Made by a program: the position numbers and the translations under genes. Below are positions 19,267-26,983 of a DNA stretch of 49,240 nt, piece after piece. The notes beneath the pieces were generated by a model. It was given only the letters and a program-made list of their open reading frames with translations, was not told the origin of the DNA and ran no database searches. The DNA comes from an uncultured Bacteroidales bacterium (GTDB taxonomy: Bacteria; Bacteroidota; Bacteroidia; Bacteroidales; Muribaculaceae). The stretch spans positions 1 through 49,240 of the forward strand of contig CACYAW010000007.1 of NCBI GenBank assembly GCA_902772455.1, in the 5' to 3' direction. Each line of letters begins with the position of its first letter. Position 1 is the first letter of the stretch.

Positions 19267-19464
19267 TACTTTTGCCGTATTAAAGAAGAAGTCAACCCTC
19301 CTTTGAAGTAAAATAATTGTGCAAACAGTCTTTGAGACTATATTCGGTTATATACTTCAAAGGAGCGGCATCCTTAGACGAGATAGAATGTTAGGCTCGA
19401 AGCCTATTTAATGTTTGAGTCAAAGGGGGCCGATGGTCGACTTCGTAAACGGTGGCACAAAAGT
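19267..19464 (+). ncRNA. Candidate IS110 bridge RNA
   Basis: TACTTTTG at 19267-19274 is a -7 element near the left end. Downstream a perfect 13-bp stem (CTCCTTTGAAGTA at 19298-19310 with its complement at 19353-19365) encloses a 42-base loop, followed by a region with CGGCATCCT (19366-19374) and ATAGAATGTTAGG (19383-19395) and a hairpin TAGGCT/AGCCTA (about 19392-19406). These last segments match the abutted ends of the element (see findings). IS110 group elements encode a bridge RNA in this position, upstream of the transposase. The 3' end is not defined. Confidence 0.55.
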
Positions 19465-20478
19465 ATGAAAAAGTTCTTTATCGGCATTGACTTTGCCAAG
19501 ACAAAATTTGATGTGGTTGTCCTGTCGAAGGATGACCTGGTGAGTAAAGGGGAGTATAACCAGTTCTGCAACACCAAGGACGGAGTTAAGCAACTCGAGA
19601 AATGGCTGCTCCAGGTGTGTGGCAATGACGTCATCACTGAGTGCGTCATCTGTGGAGAAAACACAGGGGTTTACAGCGTGTTGGCGGCAAAGATGTTGAC
19701 CCGTGACGGTTACACGGTATGCCTTGAGAGTGCGCTGCGCATAAAGCGTTCCATGGGGATTTCGCGAAGCAAGAACGACAAGAAAGATGCCCGCGACATC
19801 GCAGAGTATGCAGCCCGCCACTACGACAAGCTGGTGGTCTATCAGGAGCCGTCGCTGACATCAGAGGCTCTCAAAACATTATTTAGCCAGAGACGTCTGT
19901 TGGTCAAGCAGAAAAGTGACTTACAGCGGCGCAACAAAGAGTTAACCGGTCTGTACAAGGACAACCCTTTACTGAAAAAGATGTTGGCCTCCGACAAAAG
20001 GATCATCAACGCCATTGACGCTGAAATCGAAAAGATTGAAGCACAAATGAAGTCGATCATTGAGGGGAACCCAGAGGTCAAAAAGGTGTACGATATACTC
20101 ACCTCGATGAAAGGCATCGCACTGGTCAATGCCGTTGCCCTGATTGTGTACACCGATAATTTCAAACGATTTGACTATGATGCCAGGCGTATCTGTTCTT
20201 ACTGGGGTATCGCGCCATTCGCCAATCAGTCCGGGACATCGATTAACGGCAAGCCGCATGTTTCCCACTTTGCCGACCATTATTTGAAATCCCTGCTTTC
20301 TCAAGCGGTTGTTTGCGCAATCCGTTTCTGTCCAGACATCAGCAATTATGCACAGCGCCTGTTAGCGAGAAAAAAGCATATATCCATTGTCCACAACAAC
20401 TGTAAAAACAAGATGATTCACATCCTTGTCGCTATGGTCAAGAATGGCACCTTATATGGTGAAATTCAAAAAAACTAG
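19465..20478 (+). CDS. IS110-family transposase, 337 aa
   Basis: Start MKKFFIGIDFAKTKFD, at 19465; a longer frame from 19411 would run through the bridge-RNA region. The N-terminal RuvC-like DEDD domain shows Asp9 (FIGIDFAKTKFD), Glu65 (CGENTGVYS), and Asp105/Asp108 (KNDKKDARD). The C-terminal Transposase_20 domain has LTSMKGIALVNAVALIVY and the conserved Ser region PFANQSGTSI. The protein is full length and ends NGTLYGEIQKN with no frameshift, so the element could still be active. IS110 recombinases are guided by the bridge RNA to a target. Confidence 0.95.
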   Translation: MKKFFIGIDFAKTKFDVVVLSKDDLVSKGEYNQFCNTKDGVKQLEKWLLQVCGNDVITECVICGENTGVYSVLAAKMLTRDGYTVCLESALRIKRSMGISRSKNDKKDARDIAEYAARHYDKLVVYQEPSLTSEALKTLFSQRRLLVKQKSDLQRRNKELTGLYKDNPLLKKMLASDKRIINAIDAEIEKIEAQMKSIIEGNPEVKKVYDILTSMKGIALVNAVALIVYTDNFKRFDYDARRICSYWGIAPFANQSGTSINGKPHVSHFADHYLKSLLSQAVVCAIRFCPDISNYAQRLLARKKHISIVHNNCKNKMIHILVAMVKNGTLYGEIQKN

Positions 20479-20774
20479 AAAAATCATCATTTTTCTTGCA
20501 TATGAACATAGAATGCCGAAGGCAAACGAACTTGTTCGATTTGCTGAGGTGCCGCCATGTTTCGGGAAATTGAACAAATTATATTTTAAAATTTAATTTT
20601 CTTTTAATTTCCCGTGCAAAGCACGGTTATTGTACCGGCATTCAGTCTTAGGGCCAACATCTATATCGTTCCCAAAAACAATAAAAACAGGCGGCCCTGT
20701 TGGGGGTCGCCCGTTTTTATTGTCTGCTAATAGCCACTGGCTGTTAGCCATTGGCTAATCGCTAAAGGCTTAGA
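20479..20774. other. 296-base gap with the IS110 right end, a hairpin and a terminator
   Basis: The element ends near 20517. CCGTGC-AAA-GCACGG at 20612-20626 is a perfect hairpin of the same three-base-loop style as those at 19150 and 23826. From 20681 the terminator of the 725-aa gene begins. The stretch 20725-20772 has loosely repeated TAGCCA/TGGCTA words. No gene. Confidence 0.6.
20681..20713 (-). terminator. Terminator of the 725-aa surface-protein gene
   Basis: On the minus strand GGCGACCC pairs with GGGCCGCC (one mismatch), followed by TGTTTTTATTG. The design matches the terminator at 16541. Confidence 0.85.
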
Positions 20775-22952
20775 TTACTTCATCACCTTGGTGGTGGTGG
20801 TGGTACCGTCGGTGTAGGTGGTAACAACGATAGTCATACCGTTGGCCTCCTGCATCTCCTGACCAGCCATGTTGAAGTAGCGTACACCAGCAACGGTCTT
20901 GCCGTCTACGAGTTCGTTGATGCCGGTCTGCGGACCCTGAGCAACGAGCAGGTAGTACTGACCATCCTTGAACTGGATACCCCAAGTGTAGGTGTAGGTA
21001 CCAGGAACAGTGAACAGGTTCTCACTCTCGAATACGGGGTTGAGGATGGTGTTTTCGTGCGTACCCATCTGAGGCTCGTACATGTCGGTCTCGGCACCCA
21101 TGCGTACACCGTCTACCATGAAGTAGAAGGGCACTGCGAAGTCACCCCAAGGATTGTGGTGCAGGGTGAGCATGAACGACCAGTTGGGGTCGCCTTCGGC
21201 ATCGGGGGTCATGGCATACCAGTGCTCCTCACCGTACTTGTCGATGATGATGATCCACTTGCCAACCATGTGGGGATCCTCAGGACCAACACCACCGCCA
21301 GCGGGAACCTCAACATACTGAGTATCGCTGATACCTACGAGAGCCTCGTCGTTAGCCTGAGCGGTAGCCCAAACGCCAACATACATAATATCTTCGCCGC
21401 CCTCGATGGTGAAGGTAGCCTCACCCTCGCCGGTAGCAACAGCAACGGGGCCGTTGCCGTCGAAGTAGTTCACGTAGATGATAACAGTACCCTCACCGGT
21501 AGCGGTAACAACCACGTTGTGCTCGTTGGTTACGACCTCAACCACGGGAGCGGGGGTCTCATAAGGAGGCTGGGGAGCATCCCAAACAACAACTACGGTC
21601 TCCTCGAGGGTGTTGTAACCGTCAGCCGTAACGGTGATCACGAGAGTGTTCTCGCCGGGCTGGAGTTGGTAACCGTCCTCATAGGGCTCGCCGTTAACCA
21701 GGATGGTAACATCCTCGGTACCGTCGTAGGTGATGGTCACGTTACCGTTCTCGTCGGGCTCACTTACAGTGATGTTACCCTCGAGGTCGGGGAGTTGCGG
21801 AGTTACGAGAGCGGGAACGATGTACTCGCCACTGGTAACGCCGTCGGTCTGGCCATCAACATGAGCCACAGCGGTGATGTTGAGAACCTGGTCAACATCG
21901 GTGCGGTTAACAACGTAGGGGTTCTCAACCTCAACATTGTCAACGAAGAGGGTAACAGTGCCCTCACCGGTTGCAAGGAAGGTGTAGGCATCTTCGCCCT
22001 CGGTTACCACGATCTCAGGAGCGGGGGTCTGAACAGCAGGCTCCTCCCAGTTAACGGTCTTGGTAGCGGTCAGGGGCTCATAACCCTCGGCAGTTACCTC
22101 GACGGTGATCTCAGCCTCGCCATAAGCGCCAAGGAATACCTTGCCGTCGGTCAGGGGCACGTAAACGCCGTCAACCATAACCTTGATGGTAACATCCTCG
22201 GGACCGGTATACTCAACGGTTACATAACCATTCTCGTCAGCATCGCCAATGATGATCTCACCAGTGAGTTGGTCGAGGCCGGGAGCAACATAGTCATCGT
22301 TGATGATCTTGAGGTCCAGACCGGTGAAGTCGGCGGGGAACATGAACTGGCCACCGTCGGGCTGAGCGAATTTACCGAAGGTCTCGTCAAAGTCGAGCAT
22401 TGCATACTCGTCGGCCCAATCAGCCTTCATCGACAGGACAAAACGATAAACGTTACCCGGAGTGATCATCTCTTCGGTGTAGTCGGTCTCGTCCAAGGCA
22501 GTAGCCTCATCCTCATTCATAACGTTCCATGCGTCAATATAAACCTGAGGATCGGTGTTCCAGAACAAGTTGGTCGACGTGTTCGTTCCAAGAGCACGAT
22601 AAGCACCGGGATCAGCATCGGCGGGATTAACGTTTGTGGAAGTAGCGTTCTCCAAAGCAGTCGACATACCCTCGGGGCCGAAACGGTTAGCCTTACCAGC
22701 CTTGATAATCACATTGCCATTGGTAGCATAGTGATTACCCTCGGGATCGTTGATGTAGAACTGCATCTGGTGACCGGTCACAACACCGTCAAGAGCGGTA
22801 ATCTGCATATGAACTACCACTTCATTGCCAGGAGCAGCGTTGATCTCGTTGATGGGATTGCCGTTGTCATCAACGAACCTCATCTCGAGGTTGAATGCAC
22901 TTGCTGCAAAGCCCACGAGAAGAGCGCTAAGAGTGAATAATAATTTCTTCAT
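20775..22952 (-). CDS. Secreted surface protein with type IX-like C-terminal tail, 725 aa (paralogue)
   Basis: Start MKKLLFTLSALLVGFAASA (22952). Residues 1-210 are closely similar to the 630-aa protein (FNLEMRFVDDNGNPINEINA, then the same TEEMITPGNVYRFVLSMKA region). The middle (about 235-560) holds two related repeats, each with an NGxVTxxYxGxEDVTIxV motif and a VTAxGYxxL strand, probably Ig-like. A further domain (ITIDKYGEEHWYAMTPD-type, GGVGPEDPHMVGKWIII) precedes the tail, which is identical over long stretches to the paralogue (RYFNMAGQEMQEANG). Promoter at 23274-23305, with a leader of about 315 bases carrying the shared motif at 23055. Confidence 0.85.
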   Translation of the reverse strand: MKKLLFTLSALLVGFAASAFNLEMRFVDDNGNPINEINAAPGNEVVVHMQITALDGVVTGHQMQFYINDPEGNHYATNGNVIIKAGKANRFGPEGMSTALENATSTNVNPADADPGAYRALGTNTSTNLFWNTDPQVYIDAWNVMNEDEATALDETDYTEEMITPGNVYRFVLSMKADWADEYAMLDFDETFGKFAQPDGGQFMFPADFTGLDLKIINDDYVAPGLDQLTGEIIIGDADENGYVTVEYTGPEDVTIKVMVDGVYVPLTDGKVFLGAYGEAEITVEVTAEGYEPLTATKTVNWEEPAVQTPAPEIVVTEGEDAYTFLATGEGTVTLFVDNVEVENPYVVNRTDVDQVLNITAVAHVDGQTDGVTSGEYIVPALVTPQLPDLEGNITVSEPDENGNVTITYDGTEDVTILVNGEPYEDGYQLQPGENTLVITVTADGYNTLEETVVVVWDAPQPPYETPAPVVEVVTNEHNVVVTATGEGTVIIYVNYFDGNGPVAVATGEGEATFTIEGGEDIMYVGVWATAQANDEALVGISDTQYVEVPAGGGVGPEDPHMVGKWIIIIDKYGEEHWYAMTPDAEGDPNWSFMLTLHHNPWGDFAVPFYFMVDGVRMGAETDMYEPQMGTHENTILNPVFESENLFTVPGTYTYTWGIQFKDGQYYLLVAQGPQTGINELVDGKTVAGVRYFNMAGQEMQEANGMTIVVTTYTDGTTTTTKVMK

Positions 22953-23054
22953 AAAACACAAAAATTTAAATGGTTAATAATAAAAATGTTAATAAATTAA
23001 TTTCTTCAAAATAAGTTGGTCACATAACCGGAAATTCATCACATTCTGTTTTAT

Positions 23055-23073
23055 CAAAGGGTTTCGGGATTAA
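23055..23073 (-). promoter_or_regulatory. Leader motif shared with the 630-aa paralogue
   Basis: CAAAGGGTTTCGGGATTAA on the plus strand, about 103 bases before the start; compare 18586-18603. Confidence 0.45.
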
Positions 23074-23273
23074 CGATTTTCTGTAGCAATTATCTTGTTC
23101 TATCATCTATCACACATCGCCAATGATGGCGTTCGGGCAACATCCCCGCTTGGCGGCACAATGGGGGACGCCTTGACCCGCGGGGGTCAGGGTGTCGCGG
23201 CAGGGGTGTTTAATTTTTTCATAATGAGTGTTTTACAAAATTTATGCTTGTGATACCACTATATAGTTCAACG

Positions 23274-23305
23274 CAAAGTTACAACTATTTGATAAAACAA
23301 CCAAA
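23274..23305 (-). promoter_or_regulatory. Promoter for the 725-aa surface protein
   Basis: Minus strand TAACTTTG (23281-23274) with TTTG (23305-23302), 20-base spacer. Confidence 0.7.
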
Positions 23306-23609
23306 GGTTGGGCAGAAAAATTTGCTAAAAAACTTTAATTTAATTACTGATTGACAGTAATAGGGGCCGCTGCGCTTTTCAATGCGAATTTCGCGAAAGG
23401 ATTGGCAGCGCCTCTGTCCCGTGGTGCCTGCCGCCTGTCTCGTGGTGCCTGCCGCTGCACTTTTTAATGCGGATTTCGCGAATTAGAGGGATTGAGCGAA
23501 AAAGAGGGGTCGCCTCCGGCGACGATGCTGACGGGAGCCTCCTGTCCCGTGGTGCCTGCCGCTGCACTCGCTGCGCTCGTTTCGCTGGCAGGTACCACGG
23601 GTTACCCAG

Positions 23610-23792
23610 AGGATCACCCTTCGGGTGATTCGCACATACAAACGGGGCACTCAGAGGATCACCCTTCGGGTAATTCGCACATGCAAACGGGGCACTCAGA
23701 AGATCATCCTTCGGGTGATTCGCACATACAAACGGGGCACTCAGAAGATCATCCTTCGGGTGATTCGTACACACAAACGGGGCACTCAGAGG
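23610..23792. repeat. 45-bp tandem repeat with hairpins, four copies
   Basis: Each unit holds CAGARGATCAYCCTTCGGGT, then RATTCGCACATACAAAC and GGGGCACT. ATCACCC/GGGTGAT forms a hairpin with loop TTC; copies 3 and 4 change C to T in one arm and keep a T-G pair. The period of 45 is a multiple of three, so every frame stays open, which explains the long false open frames. There are no spacers, so this is not a CRISPR array. Confidence 0.92.
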
Positions 23793-23850
23793 TGGTGTGT
23801 CATAATTCAACTGCTAGAATTATGACCGCCCTACGGGTGGGAAATTATTC

Positions 23851-23890
23851 AAATTAAATTTAAACCCTGGCGGCACTGAGCCGCCAGGGT
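23851..23890 (-). terminator. Terminator of the TonB-receptor-like gene
   Basis: Perfect 11-bp stem ACCCTGGCGGC (23864-23874) with 23880-23890, loop ACTGA, followed on the minus strand by a TTTAAATTTAATTT tract. Confidence 0.8.
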
Positions 23891-23919
23891 CCTTGATGGG
23901 TGATTTTTAAGAATTCTGT

Positions 23920-26760
23920 TTAGAACGGGGGGCGTCCTCCACCAGGACGGCCGCCAGGTCCGCCGGGACCACCAGGTCCGAAGCGACCGGGGCCATCCCA
24001 ACGGTCGGCGTTGCGGTCCTTGGGCTGCTCACCCTTCTTGAAGGTGTTGAAGCGGTAGGTGAAGGTCACCATGCCGTAACGACCCAGGGAGTTGTAGAAC
24101 GCATCCTCGATATACTCACCGGTGACGTTGCGGAAGATGTTCTTGCGCTGGCCCAGGATGTCATAGACCGAGATGGTCAATGCGGCCTGTTTCTCACGCA
24201 GGAACTGGTAGGCGATGGAGCCGTTCCAAATCCACTGGTCACTGTTGTAGCCAGCGCTGTAACCGCTGGTGGTGCTGTAACGCAGGTCGGTGCTGATGAC
24301 CAGTCCGAAGGGTGCCGAGTAGGTGCCGTCGAACATGCCGCCCCATGTGTGGATGTTGCGGTTGTTGGCCGAGGTAACCGTGTTGGCCGTGGTCTGGAAA
24401 CTGTAACGGGGGCGCAACTCAATGTCAAACACGCTGTTGCGGAACGCCAGACCGGGCGAATAGTTGATCATCCACGTGTTGCTGCGGTTCTCGACGTCGT
24501 TGTTGATACCCTTGGTCACTGCAAAACGGGTGAACATATGGCTGGTGAAGTACCAGACCTTGCTGGCTCCGAAGGGGAAGCTCAACATGTTCATTGCCAT
24601 GGCGCTCCACACACCATTCACATTGGTGTAACTGGTGAGGCGTCGGCCCGTCAAGGGGTCGGAGGTGACCGTCGAGATGATGCTGTTCTGTGCAAAGTCC
24701 ACGTTCATCATCGCCATGATGCTGCGCTGCGCTCCCTGAGCGAAGTCACCGAACCTCAGGTTGATGTTGTGGTTGAAGGTGGGCTTCAACTCGGGGTTAC
24801 CGACGATGATGTTCTTGGGGTTACTCTCATCGGCCACGGGCTGCAACTGGGTGATGCTGGGCTGGTTGGCCCGCATGCGGTAGAAGAAGTTGAGGTTGCG
24901 CGTGTCGGAGAACTTGTAGCGGAAGCGGGCATAGGGAGCCACCGACCATGCCCATCGCTCGGCGATGTCGCGCTCGCTGTTGATGAGGTCTTTGCTCTTG
25001 GACATGGCACTGTTGACCGAGATGCCCACATTGAGGTTATAAGCCTTGCGCACCTGGCGGAATCCCACGCTGAACTCCTGGTTGAAGAACGTGTTGCGGA
25101 AACTGTTGCTCAAGCGCTCGTTCCAGTCCTGCTCGGTGATGGTGCCACCGGGCCAGATACCCTCGCGCATGTTGTCATAGACCATCTTGTCGCTCGTGGT
25201 GTAACGGTAGTTGCCGCGATAGGAGAATTCCAGGAAACGGGCATTCTTGACGTCGCCGAGGGGCTCGGTCCATGAGAGGCGGCCCGTGATGTTGTGGGTC
25301 TTGCGGCGGTTGTTGGCCGTCTGGTCAATGAGTTCATTCTCGTCGGGCATGAGGTAGTAGACGTTGTCGGTGTAGGTGTCGGCATCCTCACGCACGTTGC
25401 TGTAGCGGTAGTTGAGCATCAGCGACTGACTGCGGCCGGGATGGCTGGCCACCTTGTGGTTATAGATCAGTCGTGTGCCCCACTCATAACTCTTGCCGTC
25501 GTTGAAGAAGTTGCTCAAACTGCGGTTCACAATAGTCCTGGCGGCATCGCCGGCACTGGTGAGCGACGTGTCGGCGCGCTCACTCTTGTTGAAGTTGAAC
25601 GAGAAGTTGGGACGGAACTCGATGGTGTTGTTGCTGTCGACCTCCCACTTGACCCTGAAGTCACCACGCAGGTTGTGACCCTTGTCACGCGCGATGGTGT
25701 TGGCATCCTCGTAACTTGTGGAATCCTCATACAGATACTGGCGTGCAGTGCGGGTGCGGGTGTCGCGGTCGCTGTGGCTGTACATGATGTCACCGCCCAC
25801 GCGGAAGTGCTCGTCCTCCTTGCTGCCGACGTTGAAGTTGATGCCGGCATACTGCGACGTGGTCACACCACGGTCGCCGCCGAAACGCTGGAAACGTCCC
25901 GACGCACCGTCGCCGAAGCCCAGGTTGTTGACGTTGTTGCCGCCGCCCAGGATGGTGAACTGGTTACCGTCGCGGAAGTGGTTGATCATCACGTTGCCCG
26001 CATAGCGTTCGTCGGTGCCATAGCCGGCGTTGACGGTGCCGAACCAGCCGTTGTTCATGCCCTTCTTGACGGTGAGGTTGATGACGGTCTCGTCATCGCC
26101 GTCGTCCACACCGGTGAGGCGTGCCAGGTCGCTCTTGCGGTCGATGACCTGGAGTTTGTTGATCATCTCGGCGGGGATGTTCTTGCTGGCCACAGTCGGG
26201 TCGTCGCTGAAGAATTCCTTGCCGTCGATGAGGATTTTCTTCACCTCCTTGCCGTTGGCCGTGATTTTGCCGTCGCTGCCCACCTCGACGCCGGGAAGGC
26301 GCTTGAGCAGGTCCTCGACGACAGCATTGGCCTGGGTCTTGTAGGTGTCGGCATTGAACTCGATGGTGTCCTCCTTGACGGTAATGGGACTCTTGACACC
26401 CACTACTACCGTCTCCTTGAGCATGACGGTGTTGGGATCCATCTTGATGATGCCCATGTTGATGTCGCGGCCGTCATCGCCCACGGTGACGTGCTTGATG
26501 AGGTCGTTGTAGCCCAGATAGGAGCAACGCAGCAGGTATTTGCCGGGCTTGATGCCCTTGAGGTTGAAGACGCCGTTCATGTCGGTGGTCGTTCCCTTGA
26601 CAAAGGTGCTGTCCTTATTGGCCTTGAGGAGCCTGACCGTCGCCTGCATGAGTTCGGTGGTGTCCTGTGAGTCGATAAGGATGCCGTTGATGACCACATC
26701 GCGCGCATGCACAGTTGTCAAACAGCCTAACACAAGCAATAATGATAGTATCTTCTTCAT
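23920..26760 (-). CDS. TonB-receptor-like outer-membrane barrel protein, 946 aa
   Basis: Signal peptide (MKKILSLLLVLGCLTTVHA), then a carboxypeptidase-regulatory-like domain (VNGILIDSQDTTELMQATV; GVFNLKGIKPGKYLLRCSYLGY), a plug-like domain (residues 125-240: EDLLKRLPGVEVGSDG, IDGKEFFSDD, VIDRKSD, TVINLTVKKG) and a long barrel of the PF14905 kind. It ends in an unusual Gly/Pro/Arg-rich tail (GPGGPGGPGGRPGGGRPPF) after the last strand. This family resembles SusC/TonB-dependent receptors but often stands alone, as here, with no SusD partner nearby. The substrate is unknown. Confidence 0.9.
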   Translation of the reverse strand: MKKILSLLLVLGCLTTVHARDVVINGILIDSQDTTELMQATVRLLKANKDSTFVKGTTTDMNGVFNLKGIKPGKYLLRCSYLGYNDLIKHVTVGDDGRDINMGIIKMDPNTVMLKETVVVGVKSPITVKEDTIEFNADTYKTQANAVVEDLLKRLPGVEVGSDGKITANGKEVKKILIDGKEFFSDDPTVASKNIPAEMINKLQVIDRKSDLARLTGVDDGDDETVINLTVKKGMNNGWFGTVNAGYGTDERYAGNVMINHFRDGNQFTILGGGNNVNNLGFGDGASGRFQRFGGDRGVTTSQYAGINFNVGSKEDEHFRVGGDIMYSHSDRDTRTRTARQYLYEDSTSYEDANTIARDKGHNLRGDFRVKWEVDSNNTIEFRPNFSFNFNKSERADTSLTSAGDAARTIVNRSLSNFFNDGKSYEWGTRLIYNHKVASHPGRSQSLMLNYRYSNVREDADTYTDNVYYLMPDENELIDQTANNRRKTHNITGRLSWTEPLGDVKNARFLEFSYRGNYRYTTSDKMVYDNMREGIWPGGTITEQDWNERLSNSFRNTFFNQEFSVGFRQVRKAYNLNVGISVNSAMSKSKDLINSERDIAERWAWSVAPYARFRYKFSDTRNLNFFYRMRANQPSITQLQPVADESNPKNIIVGNPELKPTFNHNINLRFGDFAQGAQRSIMAMMNVDFAQNSIISTVTSDPLTGRRLTSYTNVNGVWSAMAMNMLSFPFGASKVWYFTSHMFTRFAVTKGINNDVENRSNTWMINYSPGLAFRNSVFDIELRPRYSFQTTANTVTSANNRNIHTWGGMFDGTYSAPFGLVISTDLRYSTTSGYSAGYNSDQWIWNGSIAYQFLREKQAALTISVYDILGQRKNIFRNVTGEYIEDAFYNSLGRYGMVTFTYRFNTFKKGEQPKDRNADRWDGPGRFGPGGPGGPGGRPGGGRPPF

Positions 26761-26812
26761 ATCGAAGTCGCGTGTGATTGTTTTATTTATATATTATGTG
26801 TCAATGATGGCG

Positions 26813-26845
26813 CAAAATTAGTGGAAAACCATAGAATAACGCAAA
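26813..26845 (-). promoter_or_regulatory. Promoter for the TonB-receptor-like gene
   Basis: Minus strand TAATTTTG (26820-26813) with TTTG (26845-26842), 21-base spacer. Confidence 0.6.
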
Positions 26846-26922
26846 AAAATTCGATAATTCCACCGTTTTTATAGACGAACGTGACGCTGAGAGGGCAACA
26901 AAACAAGAAACCCGCCAAAACA

Positions 26923-26954
26923 TTTGCCGCAGAAACTATTTTGTAGTAAATTTG
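26923..26954 (+). promoter_or_regulatory. Promoter for the dehydrogenase gene
   Basis: TTTG (26923-26926), 20 bases, TAAATTTG (26947-26954); the ATG follows 29 bases later. Confidence 0.75.
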
Positions 26955-26983
26955 CGGGAAAGAACCATTTATAGACACCAGTT

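Larger units (their letters stand above)
18498..19464. other. Long gap: leader, promoter, repeat hairpins and the left end of IS110
   Basis: 18498-18829 is the leader of the 630-aa gene; 18836-18866 is its promoter (see entries). 18867-19246 holds no convincing gene but has several short hairpins, including CCGCCCTACGGGCGG at 19150-19164 and GCAGACGAAGTCTGC near 19200. From about 19247 the IS110 element begins. An open frame at 18945-19241 is not believable, since its composition and the hairpins argue for repeat DNA. Confidence 0.6.
19247..20517 (+). mobile_element. IS110-family insertion sequence (about 1.26 kb)
   Basis: The transposase (19465-20478) is flanked by an 8-bp direct repeat, AGAATGCC, at 19247-19254 and 20510-20517, which likely contains the short core at which IS110 elements recombine. 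IS110 elements lack terminal inverted repeats and make few or no target duplications, which fits. The non-coding region before the transposase has strong RNA structure (see the next entry). The exact ends are inferred. Confidence 0.75.
22953..23919. other. Long non-coding stretch: leader, promoter and repeat arrays
   Basis: 22953-23267 is the leader of the 725-aa gene and contains palindromes near 23120-23200. 23274-23305 is its promoter. 23380-23600 carries CTGTCCCGTGGTGCCTGCCGC-type words repeated at about 23416, 23437 and 23542, and AATGCGRATTTCGCGAA twice (about 23382, 23465). 23600-23800 is the 45-bp array. 23826-23840 is a CCGCCCTACGGGTGG hairpin, and 23851-23890 the terminator of the next gene. 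Open frames on both strands of the array (23492-23857 plus, 23379-23810 minus) follow the 45-base period and are not credible genes. Confidence 0.7.

Noticed and set aside
23610-23792. CRISPR-like array
   Set aside because: The 45-bp units follow each other directly with no spacers, and no cas genes are present.
23379-23857. Open frames on both strands across the 45-bp repeats (121 and 143 codons)
   Set aside because: The period is a multiple of three, so any frame free of stops in one unit stays open; the peptides are pure repeat with no start signal or family.
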